Shown: positions 35,093 to 48,035, counted from the first letter of the stretch. The stretch is 64,000 nucleotides of DNA from Blasia pusilla (GCA_050084515.1 CM114274.1:22568001-22632000); one strand, 5' to 3'. Notes: generated from the sequence alone by a model not told the origin. Translations and numbers: made by a program.

Positions 35093-36707
35093 AGCCATAT
35101 CACCATCATATGCAAGTATTTTTTAAGAGCTTGCCTTTGAGTACACAATCTGGCCTAATGTTTTTGCTAATCTCACATTGTTTTGTTCAATCCAATACCT
35201 TTTTTCTTAAATGTTTGTGCCAATCGTGTCAAACATGCCACAAGCAAAGGATAATCTGGATATCTGGGAATACTCGTCTGCTCAGGGGGGTGAGAATTTG
35301 CACTTACATTAGATATTTCTAAGCATGCATGACACAAAAAGATAGGATTTGCACTACATCTATAATGTAAACCCAATTCACTGACATGAGTGCAATAATT
35401 TCTGCTTTTGAGCAATCGGTCATAATGCAACTTGGCGTCCATGCAGCATCCGAGTCCACTTTGTGTTGGACGCATATTTCTTTATGCCAACTAACTATTG
35501 CATTCTTCATAGCATCCAACCACTAAGTAATGACCACCTCTTTGCAGGAGTTTGTCAAAACCCAGGCTACTAGAATCTCGTTGAGGAACTTATTGTAGAC
35601 CATCACCGTGTATAATGTTAACTAAAGAAACATTACAATTGCAACATTAGAAATCAATAATACCAAGAATGCTCTGCAATAATTTTTTGCATGATTCAAA
35701 GTTCCACAAACCCCATCCGGACGCACAGCCAGGTTCCCAAACATGGAGTCCATGCAAATTATGTTCCCATTTCTATGCTCAACTAACATTAAACGCATCC
35801 ATTCTGACCAGAATCCTAATATGAATGGACACTCCTTGCTTTGGTAAGGCTAGTAAAAGAATACCTCCTTTGGGTATAATATGACATAATTTGCAATGCT
35901 TTGATTTTCATTTGAATGTCTGAGCCAAGTTTCCGTTTCCATATCCCGTCTAAGGTTTTGTACATCTTGGAGACGCACAAAATCGTCTCCATGGAAGTCT
36001 GTCCCCAGAGAAGACTTCCACCGTTGCCGCACTTCTTCTCCCAATCCCTGAAAAATCACCATTTTTTTCTTCTCTTGGCGTATCATCTCCATGAGCAAAA
36101 TTTTCCTACCACTTGATAGGTGGGGAGCATGGCTAGACGTGCCACCCTTGCTGAAAATCCATGACAAGACTCACCGTGCTTGTCCAAGTGTCTGCGTTGG
36201 AGGTATGTTATCTTTGCGCAATGTGGAACCAGTATCTCCATCATTGTGAAGTGGCACAAACACCCCCTTTTAACACACTCTCCCCCCCCCCCTAGCCTTT
36301 GTATGGTGCCCCACTCTGCTCACTTTTTTGCAAGTGGGTTCTTCGTCTCTAAAACACGCTCACAAGATTTCAATGAGCTTTAATGAGAATCTCTAAACCA
36401 GTTATTCAGCAAGTCCAGACCACTTCTACGTTCAAATAAGCAATATAATTTAGATGAATGAAGAAATTGTCTTACTTGATATCCATCGGTTGTCTATTTT
36501 CCCTAAAATCGTCTTGTCCATAGCTACAATGGAAAACTCGGTAGCAACCCTCATGACTTGAAGGTCTAGTCTTATACTTTTTGCGCACTTTAGCAGTCTT
36601 CTTTCACAAGGATCTTGGACATTGCAAGGATTCTGTTGACCACGTCCAGACAGGGCTCCATTGATTGTAACAGCCACAGAGGCCGGTCCAATCGCCTCAC
36701 CTACCAT

Positions 36708-37924
36708 ATCAGGAAACCTATTGTCGTTCTCCTCTCACATCGTTCTCTTCGTATTGCCATTACACAGAATAAACGTTCACTCTTGACATTGACATGGTGG
36801 TGGAGAACATCTATATAGCCATTGAATAGTGAGAAAGGGACGCTCTTATGGGACGAGAGCATTGCACTATAAACATGACAAGGTCAGCGTTTAGGGTCTT
36901 TCTCTTCACAGAGGGTGGTTGATCGGACTAAGCTGTGCACATTGACAAGGATCCATGTCATAGTCAACCAACATATTTACATCCATACAACCATGCAATA
37001 GAGGCAAATAGATTCTACTGTCTCAGAAGACCATTGAACAATAAACATTGTACCTGCCAACGTCTATGGTGCCAGATGAGTTGCAAAAGTCTCTACAGGT
37101 GCTACGAAAGTGCAACATATGCATTCCACCATTGCAACATACGCAAATAAGAATGCTCCAAGTTTAGTTCATACTCATGATTGAAAATACTGCCAAAGTT
37201 TTGCCACCATGGTGTGAGTATTCAATCAAGGAATACTCTCAAAACCTTTCCTACTATTCTCTTTTCCCAGGAATCCGCAAGCAAGCCCTTGCAAACATAT
37301 AGAAAATCATCCGCTAGTACTGACATGCTACAACGAGTCTAGTAGCCATTCCCTTTCTGGCCCTTCTTTGCTACAATCATAATGGAGGCTCATGATATTT
37401 ATTCTTCCACTCTATGAAACTTTAGTGAAGATAGAAAATCCTCCACGTCTTGTCTTGGGCCCTTCTCATAGCTTGGTATTTCCGAAGAGGCTTTTTTCAA
37501 TGTTGTTGCTTTGTGACATGGTGGAACCCTATGCTTGCGCCCCTGGTAAAATGCTAAGCATTTTTCTTCGCTTGATTTTATTCACTTTACTTTTGAAGAG
37601 GGGACTTTCTCTTTCGGATGACACACTAGCGTTTACATGGCAGCGAATTTCCTGAAGAAGACTCGTTTGGTGAGTTGTCATCCATATCATGGCAACGTGC
37701 CATGGGTGAACTACTGAGTTCATTACAACTTTGCAAGTTGTAGTGAGTTGGTGGCTTACGTACCTCAGAGTCATAATCGCTATAAAGGGCAGCAAGTGCA
37801 TTCAAAGCATGTAAACAAGAGTCATTGTGATCCATAACAATTAATCCAATTTTTCAGGTGTGCATGTGCAATGTGGCCTCTACAAATAGATCATGCATTT
37901 CACTGTTTGGAATTGAGGGAAAAT
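36708..37924. other. Spacer between MULE and gypsy remnants
   Basis: No supported gene. A minus ORF at 37835-37626 (serine-rich, with SSSPMARCHDMDDNSPNESSS) might be further MULE N-terminal sequence but shows no diagnostic motif. Confidence 0.3.
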
Positions 37925-38376
37925 TATGGCGATTCCCCAACATCGAGCTACTTTTAGGTATCTGACTATTTGGGGAGGTGGTTATCGATAGACGATCCAA
38001 AGGTTTCATTAGGGAGACTATATGTACTTATAGCACACGACACCACAACGTTGGATGTCATCGTAGGGCGCACCATCTTGAAAGTGCATCATGTATTGCC
38101 ATCTTGTGTTCTCTTATTGGAAGAACTTGATGGAATAGTTTGGAAGGACCATGTGCATAACTATGCTCCATATCACCTAACTAATATTGACGGTACACTT
38201 GATCCAAGTTTAGTAGTAGTTAGTGCCCGCCTTTTTTGTATGTTGTATGGTTCTTCCCATGGTGCAGCCACTACGCTAGTTTGTGATGGGTATTCGAAAG
38301 GATGGAATTTGGCATGTTTGACACCACCTCTCACTAGGGTTCCTTGGGGAAGATGGATATGCCCTAAATGTACATA
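37925..38376 (+). pseudogene. Gypsy integrase tail and PHD finger, decayed
   Basis: It aligns with 264-716 at DNA level, starting around GCGATTCCCCAACATCGAG. Stops occur at positions where copy 1 has CAG (CATCAG to CATTAG; TTGCAG to TTATAG). The PHD finger has lost zinc ligands: LFCMLYGSS replaces the C-x2-C pair, CDGYS replaces the second pair, and GWNLACL has lost the His. It cannot fold as a PHD finger. Confidence 0.85.
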
Positions 38377-38568
38377 GGGCAAATACTAGGTAGTCTTAGG
38401 TCTAGACTTGAGCGTGTGACATAGATGACAAGAAGATGACTAACGATGGGATCATATGAGCACCCGGCCTTTTTGCTCTTAGAGTCCTAGAGATATGTGT
38501 CATAGTAGGTAGGGATAGACGTGGCTATCTAGAGTTAGAGGGACCTAACCACCAACTAGGAGGGCGAT

Positions 38569-39303
38569 TGGAGATATTTTAGTACTCGATCATCTTGACA
38601 TTCAGATGTTATGAGCTAGTATGGTATCTTATATGTTTGTGTGTGTACTCGCTGATAGTAATGTATGTTGTGTAGTGATGTGTATATACATGACAAGCTC
38701 GTGGTGGAAGATATCATATCTTTTAGGATGGATCAACGTATTTATAGTAGGGCGTCTTCAAGGATATTAAAAGAAAGCCTCATGCGGTCAAGGATGACAT
38801 GTTGAGGCCTCAGATAACTTGAGAGAGCATGTTTCTCCTTTGTTTTGGTTCATTTGGAGCTATATAGAGAAACTTAATATTTCGGGTAAGTTAGCATTAT
38901 AAGTAAGGGGACTTTAGCCCTTGATTCCCTACAGCAGTTCAAGCTAGAGCCAAGGAGGTGACCTACGAGCATACTCTACCATGGAGAGAGCTTGGGAGAG
39001 GGAAGGGGGTAAACCCAAGAAGAGAGAGCTTTGGGGCTCATCCTTTCTTTGTTGAACCTCTTGGCATGAGGCAGCGGAGCTAAGGTCCTTCTTGCCTTGT
39101 GAGTATCATTGAGTAACCCAAGCCTCTCATTAGGAGAGTGGGTTTGGTTTGACATGAGAGAGAGAGAGATGTAGTTGGGTACATATTGTAAGAGACATTT
39201 GAGAGATCTTACTTTAATTGTGTCCTACACTTGTCAGAGTCTTGAAGGTTCTGTGATTTTATTACTTTGTAAGTTTTTTGAGTCACACACTAGACTAGAT
39301 TGG
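38569..39303 (+). repeat. Gypsy 3' LTR, old copy
   Basis: It begins TGGAGATATTTTAG after AACTAGGAGGGCGA and aligns with 890-1527 through CATGGAGAGAGCTTGGGAG and CTCTCATTAGGAGAGTGGGT. Unlike the copy at 890-1658 it runs on past CTTACTTTA with about 100 further bases and shows no second start block before the LINE fragment begins at about 39304. Confidence 0.75.
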
Positions 39304-40110
39304 ATTTTCTACAAGAATAATTGGGTGTAAGAAACCAAACTCCTTATGCTATTCTTCTTGTGGAAACAAGTTGTCTTCCTCTAGAGGTTGAAGCTCTTTA
39401 CTTGACCATCACTTATATCGCAAAGGTGAGATCTCTTGATGTTTCTCGCCTCCCTCATCCAGCTTTGCGAGCCACACGTTCTATAGGGTGGATGGCGGAT
39501 GTGGTGACTTGGTCTTCAAAGCGAAATGTGGCGGAACGCGATTGGGACTTAAAATCGATGGCACTCCGTGAACATCTACAGAAGCAATTTCTCAACATCA
39601 GATGGAGCAGTGTGGGCACCAAAATGAATTTTATCAACTTCATGTTAATCCTATGCTTGTATATTGTGAACAAGGATACCTACTTGCGGAGATCTCCACG
39701 TTCTTACGTCATACTATTGCACGACATCGAAATGGGTCTCATAGGCTAGGAATTGAGGAAGGACAATGGCTTAATATTGATAGAAGTGAACAAATTTGTA
39801 AGTTACGTGATGGAGAGAGTATTGACAATGAAGAGCATATGTTTGTTACATATCCAAGGTATGAAGAGATTAGACTAGCTGATAAAATACATGTGGAGAA
39901 TTTCTATTCATTACTACAGCTAGTGCCTTATGATTTAGGTTGTTATATTAGGGATGTCATTATTTATCGCACAAGTGCTTTAGGGAGTAGCTAGGAGAAG
40001 GTCTTTAGGATTTTTTTTTGGGTCAATGAATAAATGACTTGTAATGTGTTTTTCAGCCTAAACCCCACGGGCTTTATCTATTTACCATTTACCATTTATC
40101 ATTTAGATGG
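39304..40110 (+). mobile_element. 5'-truncated LINE fragment (ORF2 C-terminus and tail)
   Basis: It matches LINE ORF2 from TTTCTACAAGAATAATTGGG onward, then the 3' UTR and TTTACCATTTACCATTTATC tail. A frameshift near 39625 splits the frame (39321-39749 and 39602-39994). The C-terminal motif reads CKLRDGESI, so one Cys is lost. Such 5' truncation is typical of LINE insertion; it lies inside the old gypsy LTR. Confidence 0.9.
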
Positions 40111-41875
40111 CATTCCCTTAAGGAGGGCAACAACGCAAAACTTTGCAGCGTTCTGTGATCCGAAATTTGCTTCACATCTTTAGTCTTTCGAAGTGTTACT
40201 TCTGTCTCGAACTAGAATTTTTGTCACTTGATCATAATGTTTCATATCGATGGTTGTTTGATTGAGTTACTGTGCAGATATTTATGAGCGCAAGCTTCCA
40301 AGTATTTGCTATATTTTAGCAAGCACGTCAACTATTCTAGTTTCTCCTACTTATCCTAATATACCCCTCCATGCATATGAGGGGGTCATGGTTCGAGTAG
40401 ATATCGCTCAAGATCAAATCAACAGGCTAGAGAGAACCATCAATAACATAAATGATGAACTTTCTACTCTGTATTAAGAGAATAACATTCATATGGACCT
40501 CATATCCCATCTCAGAACTTAATGAAAGGGGGCACAAGCTTAGTTCAAAGACTTTATGAAGGAAGTTGAGTTGATGATAGAAGGCAACTCCAAGGTGCAG
40601 CTACAAACACCAATCATTCACTCTATGTTATGCAAGTAGTAATCTATGTATTTTAAACATGAAAATGAGTCATTATGATTGCCCTACTATTATTACTCTA
40701 GATTCCTTTCCAATCTACTCTAGTCCATTTACTCATCTACAAGACTTATTTTGAAGTACATTTCTTTCTTCAATCGAAATCTTCAGTGTATAATCTACCA
40801 TGCGTACGTCCCTACAATACTATTATGTTCAACATTTATGAGATTGCAATCATATGCAACACATTTTCCCCATGATTATTGTTCTTTTACTTCCACCATT
40901 CTCAGTTTACTTACATTCAATTGCATTTCTCATTACTACTATGCACTAAGTAATTACAGTAAAGTCTTTGTCTATTTTTCAAAGCTCAGTGTATAATTAC
41001 TGAATCATTTATCAGAGCATGATCATCCAACTACACCATTACATTCATATTGCCAAAAGAATGAAAAGGAAGTCGAGACAACGTCTTCTGGCTTCCAATC
41101 TTAACTTTAGATAAAAAAAAATCCTACTTTTACCTTTATTGTGGCAATTACCATCCCGAGTCTTCCAAGACACTATAAAATCTTTACATATGGTCTACAA
41201 AAATTGGTCGTATGCTAGTTTCCTCCTATAGTAATCCCTTTTCTTCAATTAATAATCTATATAATGATGGGCGACCCTACAAGAATAATAAGACAAAATA
41301 ATGGATTAATAAGACAAAAGATTAAAAGGTTTGATTTTTTTCCCTTGAGTCACATTAGATGGGTAGCTTTGGATGGTAGAGATGATAAATTTGAGGAAAA
41401 TATTTTTATTAATAATTTATCATTTAATTAATTTATATTGTAATGGGTGATCCTAAGTGATAATAAGGTGGGATACTAATAAATTTTTTGCTTAATTTGA
41501 TGGGAAGGGGAATGCATTTTAATGGAGAAGGAGTAGATGTTGTTTAAATTTATTGAAAGATGGAATTATTTAGGGGATTGGGATATCATTTCAATTTAAA
41601 TTGAGGAGTGAAATTACTTAGAAGAGTGGAATGTTATTAGTCTTCTAAGATGTAGGAAAATAGAAATTATGTCTAAATTTTGAAATGAAAAATAGGATTA
41701 TTCTTAAAAATATTTATGTTAATTCACATGTGATATTTTTGGAAAGGAAAATGGATTTGAAATGAAAAGGGAAAAAAAATCATTAATTAAAATTAACTAA
41801 GAATTTAGTTAGTGAATGTTATTTTGGTGGGAAGAGTGGAAGGAGAACAAAAGTTGCACGAAAACGAACCAGTCT
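40111..41875. other. AT-rich DNA without recognised features
   Basis: No gene supported. Short ORFs at 40262-40477 and 40751-40996 have no motif I know. Base composition becomes strongly AT from about 41.1 kb. Confidence 0.4.
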
Positions 41876-42213
41876 GTTCGTGGACAAACATGTCCACGCA
41901 GATGCTATTCTAGTACCCGCGGCCCGCTCGCCGAGGCCGTCACGTAGATTAGGGTGGGCCAAGCCGCACCTATTTTGCGCGCAGCCTGTACTAGCCCGTG
42001 ATATGCTCTTAAGGCCGACTCACAGGGCCCCGCGGGCTGGTGTGGGTTGCATGCGGACCATAAAACAGACGCAGGCTTGGCCCGCGTGGATTTACACGAT
42101 TGGCTCAGGTGCGGGCCGCGGGTACTTGGGCCCGCACGGATATGTCTGTCCCTAGGACGAACATAAGTCCATGGATATGTCCATGAACACGGACTTTGTT
42201 TGTGTCCACGAAT
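41876..42213. mobile_element. GC-rich inverted-repeat element (MITE-like candidate)
   Basis: TTCGTGGACAAACATGTCC at the left end is mirrored by GGACTTTGTTTGTGTCCACGAA at the right end; the inner section is full of GCCCGC/GCGGGC boxes, some palindromic (GGCCCCGCGGGC). It stands out sharply from the AT-rich DNA around it. No transposase is encoded. Shadow ORFs on both strands are composition artefacts. No clear target-site duplication. Confidence 0.5.
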
Positions 42214-43061
42214 TAAAGGGGAAGAGTAGATATTGTTCAAACTATTATGGAGGGGTGAAATTATTTAGGCGAGTTGGCTATTATTTAAAAGTGAAAATTT
42301 CTTATTCTTGTAAGATTTTGAAATTGGAAATTATGCCTAAATTTTGAAAATAAAATATTTCTAAATTATTAAGAAATCATTTTTGTGCACAAGCACGAGC
42401 AGGCTAAATAGGATAATAAGAATGCAAGGGCTTGTCATTGACACAAATGAAACTTTTAGTGTAGTAAATACTTTTCCAATTTTTAGGCTAATCCTTACTA
42501 AAAATATTATTTTAAATTTTATGAAGGAAACTTTAAAGATATCTTATTATTTCATCGTGAGGTACTATTCTATCAGAGTAATCTTTTGGGAATAAAAAAC
42601 CCGTCTTCTTTAACTTTTGAAATAGATGATAGCCTCGAGTAATTTGATGATTCGCTTTCTTTTCTTTTCATAAAAGGTATTGTGAAACCTCAAAAATAGC
42701 TCTCACTTAGATTTCAATATGCTTTGTAAATTGAATGGTTGGTGAATGAAAATGAAAGTTTAAGGGAGCATGTTTCATATTGCATACTCTTATGAGTGTT
42801 AAGAGTTAAGGGAAAATATTTCTTATGGGAATTCATGGATTTCTAATTCAAATATTAAATTTAATAGTAAATTTTCAACTAATTTCTTACCTTTTTTTAA
42901 TTCTTATTTAAAAATAAGAATTCTGGTGCTTCATGGAGACTATTAAAACAAAATAGTTTTTAGTCATTATCATGGTAAATTTCAAGGGAAATCTTGGCAC
43001 GCAAACAGACATGCCCAATGAGTCCCGGGTTTTTCAGTAACCCAAAGGCCCGTGCGGGCTT
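42214..43061. other. AT-rich spacer
   Basis: No feature seen, except a small GGCCCGTGCGGGC palindrome at about 43046-43059, immediately beside the copia insertion point. Confidence 0.4.
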
Positions 43062-43066
43062 GCGAT

Positions 43067-43365
43067 TGTGGAAAACTGCTAAACAAGCATAACTGGTGGA
43101 AAACGGCTCTCACACACACACCGCCATGGAGAACGAAATTTGCAATGAGAGAATGAGTGGAGGCTGATCCTCTTCTCAATTATATAGGATATGTACAAGC
43201 AATCCTAACCCTACCCTTAACTATAGTCTCGAGTTACACTAACTCTGATTAACTAACCCTAGTTAAGATAATCGTGCTTAACTCACTAACCAAGATTAAA
43301 CTTCCCTACTTCGTGTGAGTACCAAATGTAGCAGTTGAGGTATCTCATGAGCTTGACTATAACTC
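43067..43365 (-). repeat. Copia 3' LTR
   Basis: It runs TGTGGAAAACTGCTAAACAA at its plus-strand left edge to about GCTTGACTATAACTCAA and matches 48036-48592 apart from the LINE insertion. The inner edge is uncertain by up to about 25 bases and overlaps the RNase H stop codon region. Confidence 0.8.
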
Positions 43366-44921
43366 AAGATCTTATCGATATCTCTAACGCCTAAATCCTT
43401 TCTAAATATCTCAAACTTATCTTTAGACAATGCCTTTGTAAAGATGTCAGCAATTTGCTGATCCGTACCTATATACATAAGATCAATTTCTCCTGCAAGC
43501 ACTTTCTCTATGATAAAATGATAGTGCATCTCAATATGCTTTGTACGAGCATGAAACACACGGTTATTAGCAAGCTTGATACTACTAATATTTTCTGCAT
43601 ATATTACACTAGGTCCTAAGTTACTAACACCAATCTCAAGTAATCGATGAAGCCACACCGTCTCACATGCTGCATTGATTGCTCCTATGTACTCAGCCTC
43701 TGTTGAAGATAAAGCAACTGTAGGTTTCTTCTTTGAAGCCCAACTTATAGCTACGCTTCCCGAAGTAAATGAATAACCAGATGTGGAGTGTCAATCAGAC
43801 ACGCTTCTTGCACAATCAGCATCTGTGAATCCCTGTAATTGAAAACTCGAAGAAGGTTCAAATTGAAGCCCGAATTGAATAGAGAATTTCACATACCGCA
43901 TAATCCTCCTCACATCATCAAGGTGAGATTTTCGAGGTGCTTGCATAAATTGGCTCACTAGGCCAATAGTATAGCTCAAATCTCGTATGGTTATAGTTAG
44001 ATAGATCAAACTTCCAACCATGCGCCCGTACATATTAGAATCTGCAAGCAACTCTCCTTCATCCACTCTTAGCTTCACGCTCTAGTCCAACGGTGTAGAG
44101 ATTGGCTTACAAGCCGTCATATCATATTTTGAAAGCATATGAAGAGCATATTGTCGTTGTAGTAACCACATGCTCTCTCCAACCTTGATAAACTCAATAC
44201 TAAGGAAGTATTTGAGTTCTCCCAAGTCCTTCATATCAAATTTTGCTTGTAACGTAAGCTTGACTTGTTGTACCATTTCTTCAGTATTCCCAGTAATCAA
44301 GAGATCGTCAACATACAACACAATGAGAACAGTATGATCTTGTCCTCTCAAGACATATAACGAGGAGTCAGAATCACATATCCTAAAACCCAACTCTTGT
44401 AGAACGTATGTAATCTTGCCATACCAAGCTCCAAGAGCTTGTTTGAGCGTGTATAGAGCTTTATTCAACCTGCATACGCGAAATGGAAACTTGGGATGCT
44501 CGTATCCAGGTGGTTGAGTCATGTATACCTCCTCGTATAGATCTCCATTCAAGAAGGCATTCTTGACATCCATGTGATGTAATCTTCACTTCTTACTTAC
44601 TACAACTGCAACCACTGTTCTTGTAGTCGTCAGTTTTGCAACAGGGCTAAATGTTTCCTCATAATCGATACCATATTGTTGTGCATAGCCCTTAGCCATC
44701 AATCTCGCTTTGTATCTGTTAATTGTACCATCTTGATTACGCTTGATTTTGTAAACCCATTTGCAACCAATAGTTTCCTTATCGGAAGGTATATCAACCA
44801 GTTCCCATGTTTGTTGATGTCTTAATGCAGCAAGCTCTTCCTCCATAGCTTCAATCCATTCGGCTTTACTCGTAGCTTCTTCAAAACAACTCGGCTCTTG
44901 CTCTTGAAGGGTAGTCATCAT
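43296..44921 (-). pseudogene. Copia reverse transcriptase and RNase H
   Basis: Three ORFs in order. 44921-44586: W-E-L-V and IGCKWVYKIKRNQDGTINRY, KARLMAKGYAQ, DYEETFSPVAK. 44573-44082: [18 protein letters not shown], then [14 protein letters not shown] with the catalytic YVDD, and [16 protein letters not shown]. 44078-43296: YLTITIRDLSYTIGLVSQFM and the RNase H end HIEMHYHFIIEKV plus DIFTKAL. These are standard copia signatures. Breaks at about 44580, 44080 and 43790-43660 prevent one protein. The YVDD itself is preserved. Confidence 0.9.
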
Positions 44922-45348
44922 ATATGCATGATGTGTCGCAAGGAAACCTTCATTTATGAATCTATGAACGGGATGTGTAACTCAACTTGATCTATAAAGT
45001 TGTTGTTCAGAGATAGATGCCTCTAACACTTGACTCGAGCTCTGACTAGTGTCAACAGAATGAATATGTACTCTTCCCGTCCATGGACTAAAAAATTTAA
45101 CTAATGAAGCTAGGACCTCTCCTAATCGTCCATTAGTACTTGGGGAAGTTGAAGAAAAGGTCTATTGGTTTACAGTCATATTCTCCCCCTCAACAAACAA
45201 GTTTAGAGGTGGAATACGCTTAGATGGAGCATACCATGAATTTAGTTCATCAAAGATAACATCCCAACCAATAATAAGCTGCCTAGAGGATGGAATGTAG
45301 CACTTATACCCCTTAGTTCCATCAGCATAGCCAATGAAGATACATCTT

Positions 45349-46258
45349 TCAGAACATGGGGTCTAATTTCTGACGTCTCTCAGAAGAAACATGAGCATAA
45401 CAAATATAGCCAAATACTTTCAAGAAGGAAAAATCAAGTTTACTTCCTATGAAGACTTCAAATGGAGTTTTATCATTAACTCCTGCTGTTGGAGTTCGGT
45501 TGATTAAGAAGACTGCACATGCTACAGCCTCTGCCCAATACACTTTAAGTATATTCTTCTCATTCAGCATAGCTTGTGCCGCTTCAGCAATTTGTCGATT
45601 CTTCCTCTCAACCATTCCATTTTGTTGTGGAATATAACGGCAAGTCACTTGACGTTGGATGCAATTCTGACGTAAATAATCATCAAACTCTGTTGAAAGA
45701 TACTCTCTTCCTCCATCACAACGCAATTTCAGAATGTGTTGTCTAGTCTGCTAGAACTCTGAATATTTGGAACACTGAGAATACCTCTGACTTGGCTTTT
45801 AGAAACTATAACCATATATACCTAGAGAAGTCATCACTAAATGAAATAAAGTACTGGCAACCAGTAAGGCTATGTTGTGATGTTGTCCACACATCACTGA
45901 GGATCAACTCCAATATCTTGGATGCTCTTCTACCTTGCTTTGGAAAAGGAAATATAGCTTGTTTTCCAAATTGGCAAGCAGGACATACCTCTAACGTAGT
46001 AGGACTCGCTAATTTAGGGAGTCCTATTACAATATTAGATGATGAAGGACTTTGTAATCTTTGAAGATTCATATGTCGAATTCTTTTATGCCACACATTT
46101 AGATCTATGACTTGTTGGCCGATTTGACCATACATTGTTGTTTGAATCTCTGGCATAGAAACATCTAATTTGAACATTCTGGCAGATCTAGTTCCTTTGG
46201 CGATCGTAGTCTGGTCATCCGTTGTTTCAATGAAACAACCATCAGCGTTAAACTTCAC
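45349..46258 (-). pseudogene. Copia integrase
   Basis: Zinc-binding part WHKRIRHMN...CPACQFGKQ at about 46100-45965, then the catalytic triad: Asp in LILSDVW (about 45905), Asp in RCDGGREYLS (about 45715), Glu in PQQNGMVERKNR (about 45610). Frames are broken at about 45800-45730, between the first and second acidic residues. Beyond the triad are the usual ECVA-region features (TPFEVFIGSKLDFSFLKVFG). Confidence 0.88.
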
Positions 46259-46267
46259 TTGATAACC

Positions 46268-46838
46268 CTATTTTACTATCTGTCTTACACAAATCAACTT
46301 TCTTGCAATGGTAGAAACATAGAGAACATTTCCAAGAGCGCAAAGACCATATGATGCTATTGGAACTTTACCGGTATGCGGGATATGATGTTGAGTGTCA
46401 TCTCTTGTGAGCACAATTGCAGGATTTTTCACCGGCTCCAAACTAATAAACCATTTAGCTTGTGAGGTCATGTGATTTGATGCACCAGAGTCAATGTACC
46501 AACCTATTGTCGAGTCTTTCTTGACCATTGCTCCCATATGATGAGTCATGACCAAGAAATGCTCTGTTTGTGAATGTTATTGTTCTTGGTACTGCTCTTG
46601 ATATTGTTGCTCCACATAGTTTTGTTGTTGTAAGGCTCCTCTTCTCATATCTGCCTTCTTCTTGAAGCAAAACTTTGCAAAGAGGCCCTTTATCCCACAA
46701 TAATTGCAACATCTAGGGACCCTTTGCTGTTGACCTCGACCCCAACGGTTTCCACCATCACCACCTTGTGATTGTGTTTGGTACTAGTTCGTAGTTGATT
46801 AAGTGACGTTATATTGAGTGTCTCTTCCTCCATATGCT
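46268..46838 (-). pseudogene. Copia Gag zinc-knuckle region and aspartic protease
   Basis: Protease signature WYIDSGASNHMT (Asp-Ser-Gly) at about 46505. Upstream, a Cys-rich decayed stretch (about 46720-46650) corresponds to the nucleocapsid CCHC knuckle, now spread over two frames. No stop-free link to gag remains. Confidence 0.75.
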
Positions 46839-47432
46839 TCATATCCACCACGACCAGGGAAGTTTCTCCCACGACCCCTGCCTCTTTTTGATCCATAACC
46901 TACAAATAATGCACTCTCTTTGCAGACTAGACGAGCTACCGTTGCCTAGTAGACGCATCTCTTCATTGATCGACAGAGGAACTAACTCTTGAAAGGTTGG
47001 ATACTTCTCTTTCACAGAGATAGAGGTCTCAAAGGACTTGTAATCCTTTGGAAGGCCTTGAAGAGTGAATAAAATCAGATCATCATCTTCTATTCTCACT
47101 CCAATGCTATTCAGCTGATCAACAATATGTCTGATACTCAAAATATAATCATTGATGCTCTGCGATCCTTTCCTCACTTCGTTCAATTGTTGTTTCAATT
47201 GAAGCTTTCTGGCCTTTGTAGATATCTGGAACAGCTTTTCCAATGCATCCCAGGCCTCCTTCGGACTATCAACATCTTGGATTTGACCTATCATTGGCAA
47301 ACTGATCGTTATTGAAATGTAGTGGATTACTTGCCTTGCGCGTTTGTTCCAAGCGCGAACATTCAAGTCTGTTAAGTCACCTTCTGGCTTGGCCTCATCA
47401 CCTGTGACAAGCTCCCATAGTTCTTGGCCCAT
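46839..47432 (-). pseudogene. Copia Gag (UBN2-type)
   Basis: 197 codons beginning MGQELWELVTGDE. Typical copia Gag features follow: AWNKRARQVIHYISITIS, SPKEAWDALEKLF, LKQQLNEVRKGSQSINDYI, ILFTLQGLPKDYKSFETSI. Gag forms virus-like particles in the cytoplasm. The N-terminal 50 residues or so before MGQ, including the expected start, lie upstream in a broken frame. Confidence 0.85.
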
Positions 47433-48023
47433 GAGAAATTATTTCATGTGAAACTTCCAGACATTGTAATTGTGCTTGTCTATCTTTTCGCTTGTGATTG
47501 CTGTTGAGGAATACTCCATGATAAACGATTTCACTCACGAAAACATAATTTCAGGCTTTCTACTGCTCCAATTGAAGCATAGACCACTCCTACAGAGAAA
47601 TCGACCTTAAATTTGCCACAATTGATCAACTCTATGAAAGAACTGGTCGAAATTGGCCTGTAGAGAGCAAACTGCACAACTTTTCTTCACTAATTGCACT
47701 ATCCTACACTGAAATTGCTACTACAGGAGCTCAGAGTATGAGAATCGAGCGATTTTAGGTACGTTGGAAAGCTCTCAACGAGCTCTCCAAGACAGCTACA
47801 ACCAGCCTTTGGCATCAATTTTGCCGAAGCGGACCCAGACGGCTGAATCGACCGGGAAAGCCCTAAAAAATGCCTCCAAAGTTTTATCACCGTCAAAGCT
47901 CCACCTGAAATCTCCACCCACTGAGCTTTGAATAAAATTTCCTTCTCCCAAACTGAAATTTTCCCTTCTCTTGCCTCTCTTCTCTCTTCAAACATCAAAA
48001 ATTTCAAGTGATGTTCTCCTCTC

Positions 48024-48035
48024 GCTCTGATAACA
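48024..48035 (-). other. Copia primer-binding site
   Basis: Read on the minus strand directly after the 5' LTR, TGTTATCAGAGC closely matches the TGGTATCAGAGC site complementary to initiator methionine tRNA used by most plant copia elements. Confidence 0.85.

Larger units (their letters stand above)
27485..36707 (-). pseudogene. MULE (Mutator-like) transposase remnant, split by nested LINEs
   Basis: Coding remnants lie on the minus strand at 36707-35096 and 28740-27485; 28741-35095 is inserted LINE DNA. In order: a Cys-containing N-terminal part (36707-36450), GDDFVRLQDVQNLRRDME (about 35990), RNGNIICMDSMFGN with the first expected catalytic Asp (about 35770), WTPSCIMTDCSKAEIIAL with the second (about 35450), FPDIQIILCLWHV (about 35230), then after the insertions NASIEATHGNMKMVLREI...SRRCDWLVSEL (about 28440-28340), the usual post-catalytic segment. 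It would be a DDE transposase excising Mutator-type DNA. Multiple stops, the LINE insertion between the second Asp and the C-terminal part, and no recognised third acidic residue make it inactive. Terminal repeats were not found. Confidence 0.65.

Noticed and set aside
41880-42240. Two overlapping ORFs of 91 and 111 codons on opposite strands
   Set aside because: GC-rich composition of an inverted-repeat element suppresses stops on both strands; no conserved motif.
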